A stretch of DNA of 64,000 nt from Litsea cubeba (Eukaryota; Streptophyta; Magnoliopsida; Laurales; Lauraceae): positions 27,743,853 through 27,807,852 of the forward strand of contig CM022951.1 in the NCBI GenBank assembly GCA_012931725.1, in the 5' to 3' direction. The translations under genes and the position numbers were made by a program. A model generated the notes under the pieces. It was given only the letters and a program-made list of their open reading frames with translations. It searched no databases and was not told the origin of the DNA. This document shows positions 12,026 to 22,249 of this stretch, piece after piece (position 1 is the first letter of the stretch; each line of letters starts with the position of its first letter).

Positions 12026-13015
12026 AACAGAAAGAAGTTATGATTCCTTGTTGTAAGTCAGTTCTGCTGGAGCTATTTCACTAACTGAAATTCTACCATT
12101 ATAATTTTCTCTCCGAAATTGAAGTCGTATGATGAACTTAATGAAAATGATGTAAGTAAGTTTCCCATCTTAGGGGTTAATTCTATAAAGGGAGAGTGAA
12201 ATTGCCATCTCACAAAGAGCGAAAGTAGTATATAATTCTTATCAAGTGCAAATTACAGTAATCAAGTATATAATTCTTATCAAGTGCAAATTAAAATTTA
12301 GTTTGCAAATTCCACCTGCAGTTCCTCTAGTGGATATTGTTTTGAAACCCATCTCTATTGTACACGTACATCAAGCATTTTCCATAAGTTGATTTAAAAA
12401 AAAAAAATGAAAAACCGGACTGTCCAATGAGGACGTCCATATCACTGTAGCAACAAGCATTTATCCGCTTCAGACGAGTTTGTCTGATTGGAATCTGTCA
12501 CTCTTAGTATCATGATCCAATGGTTGACTTTTAGTATCATAGCCGTTTTTAGCCCCCTAACATGATCATCTGTTTGGATCATAAATTTTGGTGCCAGATT
12601 AGTAGGAAATGAAAAAGGCGTTCAGGTTGTGTGTCCACTGTAGCTCCGCCAAAACTAGGCCAGTATGTAAAATGTTTCACACTCATCAGGTGTGAAAATG
12701 TGCTGCCTCTTTTGCACATACTTTACATGCAAAGGCACATGTGATTTACACTAGGCGTGTACAACAAATCCGTGAATTCGATCCGATCCGATCCGATCTG
12801 AGGATTTTAATCCGATCCGAAGGTTAACGGAGTCGATGGTTTGGAAATCCTGTAATCCATATGTAACGGATCGGTGGCGGATTTCATTCTCAATCCGCAG
12901 ATTTGATCTGATCTGATTCGTTAACATTAAATATAAATAAAATAAAATTAAAATAGGCATAAAGAGCCTATCATTTTGTAGCTGCCGCATTTTGTAGTGT
13001 AGGATAAAAAGGTGG
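12026..13015. other. Unassigned CACTA-1 internal sequence
   Basis: It contains a 27-bp direct repeat (TATAATTCTTATCAAGTGC and flanks) at about 12230 and 12268. Near 12760-12800 is a run of GATCC units, following TAGGCGTGTACAA, which resembles a hAT-type terminus. No matching second end was found. Confidence 0.4.
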
Positions 13016-13019
13016 GGGG

Positions 13020-13690
13020 AGTCAAAATTCTCTAATCGGGAGTCCTATTTGCGAACCGTCAGTTCCTACAAATTACTCTACTATTGAGCGAAGTGCTCGT
13101 GTTAGTTTCTGATTTTTCTAGGGACCGTTTCACATTCCGGATCCCCCGGCGGGTCGTTTTCGAGCCTAAGTGTTGGAAAATTCTATGTTTCACTTCTAAT
13201 TCTCTAACCGGGAGTCTTATTTGCGAAACGTCAGTTCGTACAAGTTACTCCACCATCGAGCGAAGTGCTCGTGTTAGTTTTCGATTTATCCAGGGCCCGT
13301 TTCACGTTCCGGACCCTCGGGGGGCCGTTTTCAAGCCTAAGTGTTGGAAAATTCAATGTTTCGTTTCTAATTCTCTAACCGGGAGTCCTATTTGCGAACC
13401 GTCGGTTCCTACAAGTTACTCCATCATCGAGCGAAGTGCTCGTACCAGTTTTTGAATTTTCCTGGGGCCGTCACCCGTTCCGGACCCGCCGTGGGCCGTT
13501 CTCGAGCATAAGTGTTGGAAAATCCTATGTTTTGCTAATAATTCTCTAACCGGGAGTCTTATTTGCAAACCATCAGTTCCGTCAAGTTACTTTAACTTGA
13601 GCGAAGTGCTCGCGTCGGTTTTCAATTTTTCTAAGGCCCGTTACTCTTTCCGGAGCCCCGACATGCCGTTTTCAAGCCTAAGTGTTAAAA
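13020..13690 (+). repeat. 171-bp tandem repeat array, forward arm (4 copies)
   Basis: The landmark CGGGAGTC recurs at 13037, 13209, 13380 and 13551 (spacings 172, 171 and 171). Units contain TTTGCGAACCGTC, GAGCGAAGTGCTCG and GCCTAAGTGTTGGAAAA. They are GC-richer than their surroundings. The ORF at 13084-13455 only exists because 171 is a multiple of three. Confidence 0.9.
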
Positions 13691-13796
13691 AATCCTTTTT
13701 TTTATTTTACGTTGGTAAAACTATCAAAGACTATTATCGACGAATTATATGACGTGAGTAAAATGAACGTTTAGCAACTTTTTTTGTAAAACGTTT

Positions 13797-14515
13797 TTTG
13801 TAACACTTAGGCTGGAAAACGGCCCGCCGGGGGTCCGGAACGGGAAACGGCCCAGGGAAAAATCGAAAATCAGTACGAGCACTTCGCTCGAGGGTAGAGT
13901 AACCTGTAGGAACTGACAGTTCGCAAATAGGATTTCGGGTCAGAGAATTACGAGCGAAACATGAGATTTTCCAATACTTAGGCACGAAAATGGCCAGCTG
14001 AGGGTCCGGAATGGGAAACGGCCGCGGGAAAAATCTGAAACCGGCACGAACACGTCGCTCGAGGGTAGAGTAACCTGTACGAACAAACGATTCGCAAATA
14101 GGACTCCCGGTCAGAGAATTACGAGCGAAACATGGGATTTTCTAACACTTAAGGCTCGAAAACGGCCCGCCGGGGGTCCGAAACGGGAAACGTTCAACGG
14201 AAAAATAGGAAACCGACACGAGCACTTCGGTCGAGGGTAGATTAAACTGTAGGAACTGACGATTCATAAATAGGACTCCCGGTTAGAGAATTGAACATAA
14301 AAACGTTTAATTTGGAACACTTAGTCTCGAAAATAGGCCATCGTAGGTCGAAAACGGCAAAATGTCATCGAACAGCCCAGAAATCAGCATGGATACCTTG
14401 TTCAATGCCAAAGTAACTTGTTGGAATTGTCGGTTAGTGAATCGGACTTCGGGTTAACAAATTAGAAGCAAAAGCCGCCTGTTTTTCAACACTTAAGCTG
14501 GAAAAAAGTCAGCAG
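13797..14515 (-). repeat. 171-bp tandem repeat array, inverted arm (about 4 copies)
   Basis: This is the same unit as the forward arm in reverse complement. The landmark AACACTTA (AATACTTA in one copy) occurs at 13802, 13974, 14144, 14316 and 14488. A spacer of about 100 bp separates the arms, so the whole 13020-14515 block is an imperfect palindrome with arms of about 0.7 kb. Copies furthest from the centre are the most diverged. Confidence 0.9.
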
Positions 14516-14936
14516 TAAAATCTAGGAAAAGTTTTATTTATATATACATGTTTATGTTTCATTTATAATTTAATTCATTGTAAAGGTTTTAATGTTGTTT
14601 TTGGCATTGCAGATTGATGGACGCTTTAGGGTCGGTTGCAGACTTGTGGGGGTGTTGGACTTCTTTTTGATTTATTTGTATATGGGACATTTATACGAGA
14701 CTGTATCATTATTGATTGTAATATTTGTTTAATGAGATGAATGATTTAATGAAAAATGGAGACGGTTGTTTGTTTATTTAGTAACATTTGTTTAATTGCA
14801 TTTTTTATGTTGAATTTAGGTATATGAACAGGTTCATTTTTGATACAGGTGTATAAACAGGTTTACAGGAAAATATTGATACATGTGTATAAACAGGTTT
14901 ATATGAAAATAATAATTAAAAAATAAATATAATATT
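14516..14936. other. Unassigned CACTA-1 sequence before the right subterminal array
   Basis: AT-rich. A GCATTGCAG/ATTGATGG junction near 14612 resembles a splice acceptor, but no coding frame follows for more than a few codons. Confidence 0.35.
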
Positions 14937-15736
14937 TTAAAAAAATGCCTTTGCCGACGAATATGTTCGTCGGCAAAACAAAAATAAAAATTCAAAAAAA
15001 ATAAAATAAAATGATTTTTGCCGACGAATATTTTCGTCAGTAATATTAAAAGTAAAAATTCAAAAAAAAAATTTATTTTGCCGACGAATGTTTTCGTCAG
15101 CAATATTGAAAATAAAAATTTAAAAAAAAAAATTTATTTTGCCGACAAAAATTTTCGTCGGAAATATTATAAATAAAAATTCAAAAAAAACAATAAAATG
15201 ATTTTACCGACGAATATTTTCGTCAGTAATATTAAAAATAAAAATTAAAAAAATAAAAACTATTTTGCCGACGAAAATTTTCGTCGGAAATATTATAAAT
15301 AAAAATTCAAAAAAAAAAAAAAAAATGATTTTGCCTACGAATATTTTCATCGGCAATATTAAAAGTAAAAATTAAAAAATAAAATAAAATTATTTTGTCG
15401 ACGAATATTTTCGTCGGAAATATTATAAATAAAAACTCAAAAAAAATAAAATGATTTTTCCGACGAATCTTTTCGTCGGCAATATTAAAATGAAAAATTT
15501 TAAAAAAAGTAAAAAATTATTTTGCCGACGAAAAAAACGTCGGTAAAATTAATATAAGCGTCGGTAAAAATTAGATTTTTGCCTATGAAAATTTTTTCGT
15601 TAGAAAGTCTTTGCTGACCAACTTTTACCAATGTTTGACCGACAAAAATATTTTTGTCGGTATCCACTTTTGCCTACGGAAATGGGGTTTTTGGCGACGA
15701 AAAATTTCGTCCCCAAAAGTTCAATTTCTTGTAGTG
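14937..15736. repeat. Right subterminal repeat array and right end of CACTA-1
   Basis: About ten units of GCCGACGAATATTTTCGTCGGCAA-type palindromes sit in AT-rich spacers, roughly 60-75 bp apart. The array ends in TTTCTTGTAGTG. The composition mirrors the left array. Confidence 0.8.
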
Positions 15737-15828
15737 GAATATCGTTTCCTCTCTTAGACGAATCCAATCTTGACTTTTGAAAAAAAAAAAAAAACTCTTA
15801 TCACTTTTGGATCTAGATTCGAGGAATT

Positions 15829-16260
15829 GTGGTTCCTTCCCTTCTGGGTACCGGTGCTCGTAGAAATATTGAGCCTGTATTCGGATTGGAATTCCATTTG
15901 CTCTCTTTGACGAATCCAATCTTGGCCTTTCAAAAAAAGAGAATCCCATCTCATGTTTGTCACATGGATGCGATTTCCGACATTTGTGCCCAGCAATACT
16001 GGTACGCCCTTTCAGGGTCTACTGTATTTGTGACCGGCACATTTGTAACTCCAACCTTATATTCGTCTTACCTCGAGCAAGCCCTGCTTCTCGATAACTC
16101 GAATTTAGGTTTACAATTGCTTCTAACAGTCATTGGAGCGCTCATTCTGGGCCTACCATACTTGCAATATAACAATTGTACCATCTATGACTTTTTGCCT
16201 TCTTCATGTCGTTTGGGTCGGACCATGTCCCTCGAGCGATTTGAAAAGACAAAACCCTAG
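15829..16260 (+). other. Leader region of outer gypsy with an ORF partly conserved in the inner copy
   Basis: A 143-codon frame is open here. The inner element has an in-frame counterpart at 21803-22186, sharing the segments VTPTLYSSYLEQALLLD and LPYL. The two copies diverge in frame after that. It may be a leader ORF upstream of gag, or simply an untranslated leader that happens to be open in both. Confidence 0.3.
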
Positions 16261-16329
16261 TTTTTCTCATTTGTAATCATCATCTTCTTATGATTACTAG
16301 TGGATGTGGTCTTGTTTCAGAACTTTTTC

Positions 16330-17950
16330 GAAACTAATAATGTCAGCTTCTTTAACCATGCATTACTTTCTACGAGAACAAGCACCAACTCATGTTTCAA
16401 CAGAAGCAAAATACGCGCACTCACAAGCGCCCCGTCAGCTGCCGAAGCGTCACCTCTCTCGGCAACCCTTTGAACTCTGGGTCGACCTCGATTCACTGGA
16501 CTATTGTCTTTGGGATGCTAAGACCGTTCCCATTTCCCGAAGAATAAACTGCGCGTGCCAAAAAGTAGAAGATCGCCTCTCAACGTGTCACTACCATGAC
16601 ACCAAAGGCGAGCGCTCAGAAACCAAAAGCTCGCGGCACCCCCGCAAAGCCTCAACCCACAAACAACCAGGTCTATCCTAAGACTTGGTCCCCAAAACCT
16701 TCGCCAAAACAGAGAAGGTCCCAAACATCCACAAAGCCAGCATACCTGGCCTCACTCAAGGAGAACCAATTCTACCCTCTTGTTTACATGAAAGAGGAGA
16801 GACCTATCTCTTGCCTGACAACCAAGTCAACCCAGCATGAGCCGGGTTGTTCCTACAAGCCAAAACTCAAATCGTGCATCACAAGGCCTCTGCAAGCACC
16901 TGCCAAGGCCTACAATCTTTCAATTCGACCCTTCATCTCTATAGGGACCGAACTCGAAAAGTTCAAAGCTTCGCTGCAACAGGCAAAGGATCGGGTCCGG
17001 ATCCTATCCATCCCTAGTTACAAAGAAGACATGCTGGCTGCTACGCCTGAGGGAGTACATCCTTCATTCTCAAAGCCCAGCCAGACCGAAGCTCAAGTTG
17101 CTCGTCGTGTACGCCGCCGCATGTCATATCGACAAAAGGGACTAGAGCAGCAGAAGACCCAGCATCCTACTCTTCAAGTCTCTCACAAATGGGTCGAAAA
17201 GGAAAGACTCGAACAAGTTGCTACTGTCCATATGGTTGGAAAAACCAGAAGACGCCAAAAGTCAGCAACCAAAATCCATGTCCTACGTCCGATGACTTAC
17301 AGTGTCTCCAAGACACGGAGACATTCAGAAGAATTTCCTGCTCCTTCAAGTTAAAGATAATAGAGTGATCCTTCCTCAAGCTCTTCATAAAAAATAATGA
17401 GCCCCAACTCAGTCACCAGGATAATTTCTTCGTTCGAATCTCGAGGGATGAACGTCCTGGCTATAAATTTTGAGCCACCACCTCGCAATCCACCTCAAGA
17501 TGATGTTCTGACACGCATTCAGCAGTTCGAACAAAGCCAGCAGAAGATTGAAACTCTGATGGAAAACCTTCTCATCGCCTTTCAAAATCAGGTGAACAAT
17601 GAACCTCCTTGGAATCTTCAAGATGATGAGGTAAATGGAGAAAAAAATGGGTCACGCGCCCTTACCAAGAAGGACGTGGACAGTATCATCGCCAAAGCAA
17701 AAGAAGAGGATATACTCAAGGAGCATGGGATCAAGCCACCATATCCCTTATGGATAGACTCGGCCCCGTTTCCTACAAAATTCAAGCATCCTACTCTCCA
17801 AACATATAAGGGGAAAGGATAAGCCAGACAACATGTCATCCAGTTCAAAATCCTGACAAGAGCTATCGCAAATCAAGATGCACTTAAGATCCGCCTCTTT
17901 GCAAGTACCCTAAAAGGTACGGCCTTTGATTGGTACTCCACTTTGCCGGA
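16330..17950 (+). pseudogene. Outer gypsy gag, 5' part
   Basis: It corresponds to 22250-23862 of the inner element and encodes the same basic N-terminal gag region. It is broken by indels near 16350 and by several stops: a cluster at 17352-17395 where the inner copy has an open frame, and a TAA near 17820. Recognisable segments are open at 16596-17354 and 17397-17822. At codon 34 of this gag it keeps CGA where the inner element has TGA. The gene is cut at 17950 by the inner element and resumes at 36777. Confidence 0.85.
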
Positions 17951-20539
17951 TGTTGACACCAAAAATGTCACTTTGCCTCTTCAAGATCCAAAGAGCTACA
18001 TGAAGTCGCAACCTGCCATAAATAGGCAATGCTGGTTCCAAAAATCAAATCTTGTCAGAATCAAACAAAAACTGCAAGATTCTTCAAGACAGCCAAAAGA
18101 GGAGTACACAAGAAGTTTCGGGCCATTTCAAAATCATTTGGCCTAACTTCGCTTCTCAGACAGCCGAAAAGGAGCTCTCGGCGGCAAAAGCATCGGAGAC
18201 ACCAAATCTTCGATCAGGGCCGATGGATGGTCTCAAAATACTTCCAAAAGGCTCCACGTCAAGTTCCGAGTCAAACCGACAATGTTTGACCCTACATCAA
18301 CCCTCGAACAGCTAAATCAAGCCTCTCGGCGGCGAGAACCACCGAGGCCATTACTCATCAGATAGAGCACATGGACGGCTTCAAAATGCTTATAAAGGGC
18401 TACACGTCAAATTTCAGGTCATTTCCACAACATTTGACCATAGTTTGACGCTCGGAAGACAAATCAGGCCTCTCGGCGGCAAAGCTCTTCGGGACCATGG
18501 TTTCCAAAACAGAGCCTATGGATCATATTAAAATGACTCCAATAGGTTCCCTGTCAAATTTCAAGTCAATCGGACATCGGTTGACCGCACATCAAACCGC
18601 GACATCTTCATCGCGACAAAAAGCAAGTCTACTGGTGATAGGACCCCAAACGGCTTCAAAACTCAAACAAAAGCCTATGGTTGGTCTTATTTATTGCTCA
18701 GGAGGCTTCACACCAAATTTCAAGTCATTCCGACATCGTTTGTCCCAGTTTCAGCTTCTGACGGAAAATCGGCAGCTCTGCGCGACAAAGTCTTCGGCTT
18801 TCTCAGGAAATTAGAAACTTTGCAAAATAAAATGCAAGGATTCTCATCAGGTTTCCTACAAAGAAATTAGGCCAATAAATGGTCAGAATGTCGAGGAAAA
18901 GTACAGGAGAAAAAAAGAATCGAAAAAACAGCAAAAACGGACACAAAACGGGACACAAAAGGGGGAAAACCCCCCCAGGGTCGCAGACCCCTGCGACCCT
19001 GGGCCAGGGTCGCCGGCGACCTTGGAACCCGGGGTCGCCGGGAAGGCCCCGGAAACCCCGGTTTTCGCCGTTTTTTTCGCGATTCGAAGAGCCCAGCCTC
19101 TGGTACTTTCCAAAATTCATGCTTTTGAGACACCAAGTCCTCTGACATCCGTCCAAAACACGGGTCAATCATCAAGAGTATCGAAAACAATATTGATCGC
19201 CACCCGGTCAACCAAAAAAAGTGTGCTTTCTACCCGACCGATCGAGAAATCGACAGGACAGATGGCACCGACCCGCTGTTGGCAACAAACACCTGAAATC
19301 ACATGGTCATCTGATGTCGATCTACATGAAGATCCATCAATGATCATCGACAGAAGAATCCTAAAAGACGTGGCACGGCCCGCGACTCTTCAGCTGCTCG
19401 GCGACCACTTAATGCGATTAATTGACTAACTTTATTACAGTCATTAATCCATTTCTTTGGACGGCCCAATCAGAAGCAAGCATTCGGGAGTTACAAGTCA
19501 AGAGATTCATGGCATTTAACCCATGAAACTCCTCCCATCATGGCGATTAAAGGCGATTAAATGCCCTCAATCTCCTCCGGCCAATCAGAAGCCAAGAAAA
19601 AGGAGTTACAAAATAAACAATTCAATTTTGTAACTCCTCCCATTATGCAGCTTTATGACAATCAAGGCTCATAAACCCTCCTAAATGGCTACCTAAAAGC
19701 CTATAAATAGGAGAGCTCTCCAAGAAGAAAAGACATCAGAAAAAAGCACAAACACACAGACAGACAGAAGCACAGAAATCCAGAGAAAGGAAAAAGAGAG
19801 AAAACTCTGCGGAAGTTCTACACCGGCCACCGCAACAAGGTGACAAAAGTCCCTTGGGGGGTACCCCCCCAAGGTCCTTGCCTTCTACTCCTGCCTCCAA
19901 TGGCTTAGATGTGACTTTTCAGCCCGTCTACTCGGCTTTTTATTGGACATAGGACCTCCTTTTGGTCTTTGTCCTCTAAAAACCCGAGGTTATAGCCAAG
20001 CCAAGCGAATCAATAGCATCCTCTGTTCTCATCTGCATGGATGATGGCGAAGCCCACATATGGCTTGCGACCGTCAATCTAAACGGGTCCCCCACAATCT
20101 CCTGAGAAGTTAGATCCTCCTTTTCTTGCTTTTCATTGTAGTTTGTATTTTTTCAAAAGAGACAAAAATCACAATTCTTGTCTTTCATTATTGATAAGGA
20201 TTGTAAATCGGCTATAAACGCCAAAAATCGGCTATAAACGCCAAAATCGGCTATAAATGCCAAAAAAATCGCCTTTCACGGCAAACCAAGAAAAATGTCT
20301 CTTTTCTTAAATATATGTGCAATGTAAAACTTGAAAGAAGTTGATTTCCTTTTACTTGCGAAGGTTGATCTCCGGATCACCACTTGCAATTCCAAGTAAA
20401 AATAGAAAATCTGGCACACCCACACAAAAAAAGAAATGTTGATGCACGCCCCTGCCCCCCGGTTACGAAAGGGTCGGACCCGACGGACTCCCACGTCCGC
20501 CGACCTCGGTAGGAACTTGAGCAGGAGCGCGGTCCATCA
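17951..20539 (+). repeat. 5' LTR of inner gypsy element
   Basis: It runs from TGTTGACACC to GGTCCATCA. It holds a TATA box at 19702, a GC-rich hairpin block (18965-19065), a 22-bp perfect palindrome centred near 19863 and a short CGGCTATAAACGCC repeat near 20210-20265. The ORFs inside it are not conserved across the divergent LTR copies of the window. Confidence 0.93.
19702..19709 (+). promoter_or_regulatory. LTR TATA box, inner gypsy 5' LTR
   Basis: TATAAATA in the context AAAGCCTATAAATAGGAGAG. It is conserved in the 3' LTR (35906) and, on the minus strand, in the LTRs at 54949 and 61039. It is the likely start site for the genomic RNA. Confidence 0.75.
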
Positions 20540-22249
20540 AGCTGGCTCCACCCGGTGGGACCCGTTTATTTGAGAACACGATGCTAGAAATGAAATATTT
20601 GCGTATCATATATTTTGCTCTATGCTTATATTTCTTTTCTCGATTCCTTGGCTACTTTATAATTGGTGGCCTATGTTGAATTCCGCATCTAAAAAAAATG
20701 AGATGAGATTTTTTGTTTGGAAATTTCTAGTTCTTTGAATTTATTTCCACTCTTTCTCTTTTCAAAAAAAAAATTTTTTTTTAAAAACAACAAAAAAAAA
20801 AAAAAACAGAAAAAATCAGATTTTTTCATTTTGGATTCAAAATTGAGAAACTTTGATCCTCTCCCTTCTGGGCACTGGCGCTCACGGAAATCGCTGAGAC
20901 CGTGTTCGGATCGGGGGTTGGGCCATTGTTTCTCTTCGATGAGTTCATTAAAGATCTAAAAAAAACATAAAATATTTATATATAAAAAAATATAAAAAAA
21001 ATTTTAGATTTCTCAATTTGGATTCAAAATTGAGAAACTTTGATCCTCTCCCTTCTGGGCACTGGCGCTCACGGAAATCGCTGAGACCGTGTTCGGATCG
21101 AGGGTTGGGCCATTGTTTCTCTTCGATGAGTTCATATAAATAAAAAATAAAAAAATATAAAAAAAAAAGACATAGACCACTAAGGTTAAACCAACTGTGT
21201 TCTTTGATCATGGTTGATTCAAAGAAAAGCCTTGTCCAGAGTGTGGAGACAGCTTGACTGTTCTAGGCAAGGGTCCTCCAAACGGGTTCATTAAGTAATC
21301 CTACCCTTACCTGGGGGCAATTCTATCAATCAAGATTTCATAAGACCGGGTTAGGAGGCCTATGTGTACTCTCTCGTCTTTTAAACAAATTAAAAAAAAT
21401 AAATTTTTAAAAAAAAAAATAAAAAATTTAAAATAAAAAATAAAAAATAAAATTTTTTTTTCAAAAAAAAAATCTTAAAAATAAAAATAAAAAATAAAAA
21501 AAATAATAAAAAAATAAAATAAAATAAAAAAAAAAGATTTAAAAAAAAAAAATCTTCAAAATTTTCAAAAAAAAAACTTCCGTCATTTTGGGTTTAGATT
21601 GGAGAAATCTTGGTCTTCTCCTTTCTGAGCACTGGCGCTCACGGAAATCGCTGAGACCGTGTTCAGATTGGAATGCCTTTTGCTCTCTTTGATGAACCCG
21701 ATATTGACTTTTCAAAAAAAACTCGTCATCTTTAGATTCAGATCCGAGAAATTATGGTTCATTTCTTTCTGAGCACTGGCGCTCGCGGAAATCGCTGAGC
21801 CCGTGTTCAGATCGGAATACCATCTGCTCTCTTTGATGAATCCAATCTTGACCTTTCAAAACAGAGAATCTCATCTCATGGATGCGGTCTCAAAACATTT
21901 GTGTCTAGCGGTACTAGTACGCCCTTTCAGGGTCTACTGTATTGCGACCGGCACATCTGTAACTCCAACTTTATATTCTTCTTACCTCGAGCAAGCTCTG
22001 CTTCTCGATAAGTCGAATTTAAGTTCACAATTGCTTCTAGCAGTCACTGGGATGCCCATTCCGGGCTTACCATACCTGCGATCAGAACAATTGTACCTTC
22101 TATGGCATTTTGCCTTCCTCATATTGCTTGGGTCATCTACCTCGAGCAATTTGAAAAGACGAAACCATAGAACTTCCCATTTATGATCATTATATTCTTG
22201 TGATTACTAATGGATGTGGTCTTGTTTCAGAAATTTTCGAAAACTAACA
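20540..22249 (+). other. Leader (5' UTR) of inner gypsy element, with tandem modules
   Basis: A non-coding leader with A/T homopolymer tracts and at least four degenerate copies of a module containing CACTGGCGCTCACGGAAAT (about 20872, 21058, 21628 and 21774). A conserved block at 21175-21385 matches 1080-1290 of the outer copy. Just before the gag start, CTTGTTTCAG at 22221-22230 looks like a splice acceptor, so the leader may contain an intron. The primer site is uncertain; the first TGG is at 20544. Confidence 0.6.

Larger units (their letters stand above)
1422..15736. mobile_element. CACTA-1: CACTA (En/Spm-type) DNA transposon, non-autonomous, with nested copia
   Basis: The left end is CACTACAACAAACTG at 1422. 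The right end, read on the minus strand, is CACTACAAGAAATTG and finishes at 15736. The 3-bp duplication GAA is at 1419-1421 and 15737-15739. Removing the element rejoins the leader so that it matches the uninterrupted inner copy near 21660-21690, which confirms both ends. Both ends carry dense subterminal repeats built on CCGACGAAA/CGTCGG. No transposase reading frame is visible. About 8.1 kb of the length is a later copia insertion. Confidence 0.9.

Noticed and set aside
13020..14515. Centromeric satellite
   Set aside because: The unit length fits, but there are only about eight copies in inverted arms inside a DNA transposon; no evidence of a centromere.
11650..15736. A shorter CACTA element starting at 11650
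   Set aside because: The preceding ATA does not match the GAA after 15736, whereas the 1422 start gives a matching duplication and a restored paralogous site.
18803..19429. Overlapping ORFs on both strands in the gypsy LTR
   Set aside because: One 135-codon frame is also open in the 3' LTR and partly in element 1, but it is broken by an indel in element 2, and the pair of inner LTRs is near-identical anyway. No domain seen.
20540..20565. Confident primer-binding site of the gypsy element
   Set aside because: TGGCTCCACCCGGTGGGACC follows the LTR and faintly resembles the Arg-tRNA site of Ogre elements, but several mismatches prevent a firm call.
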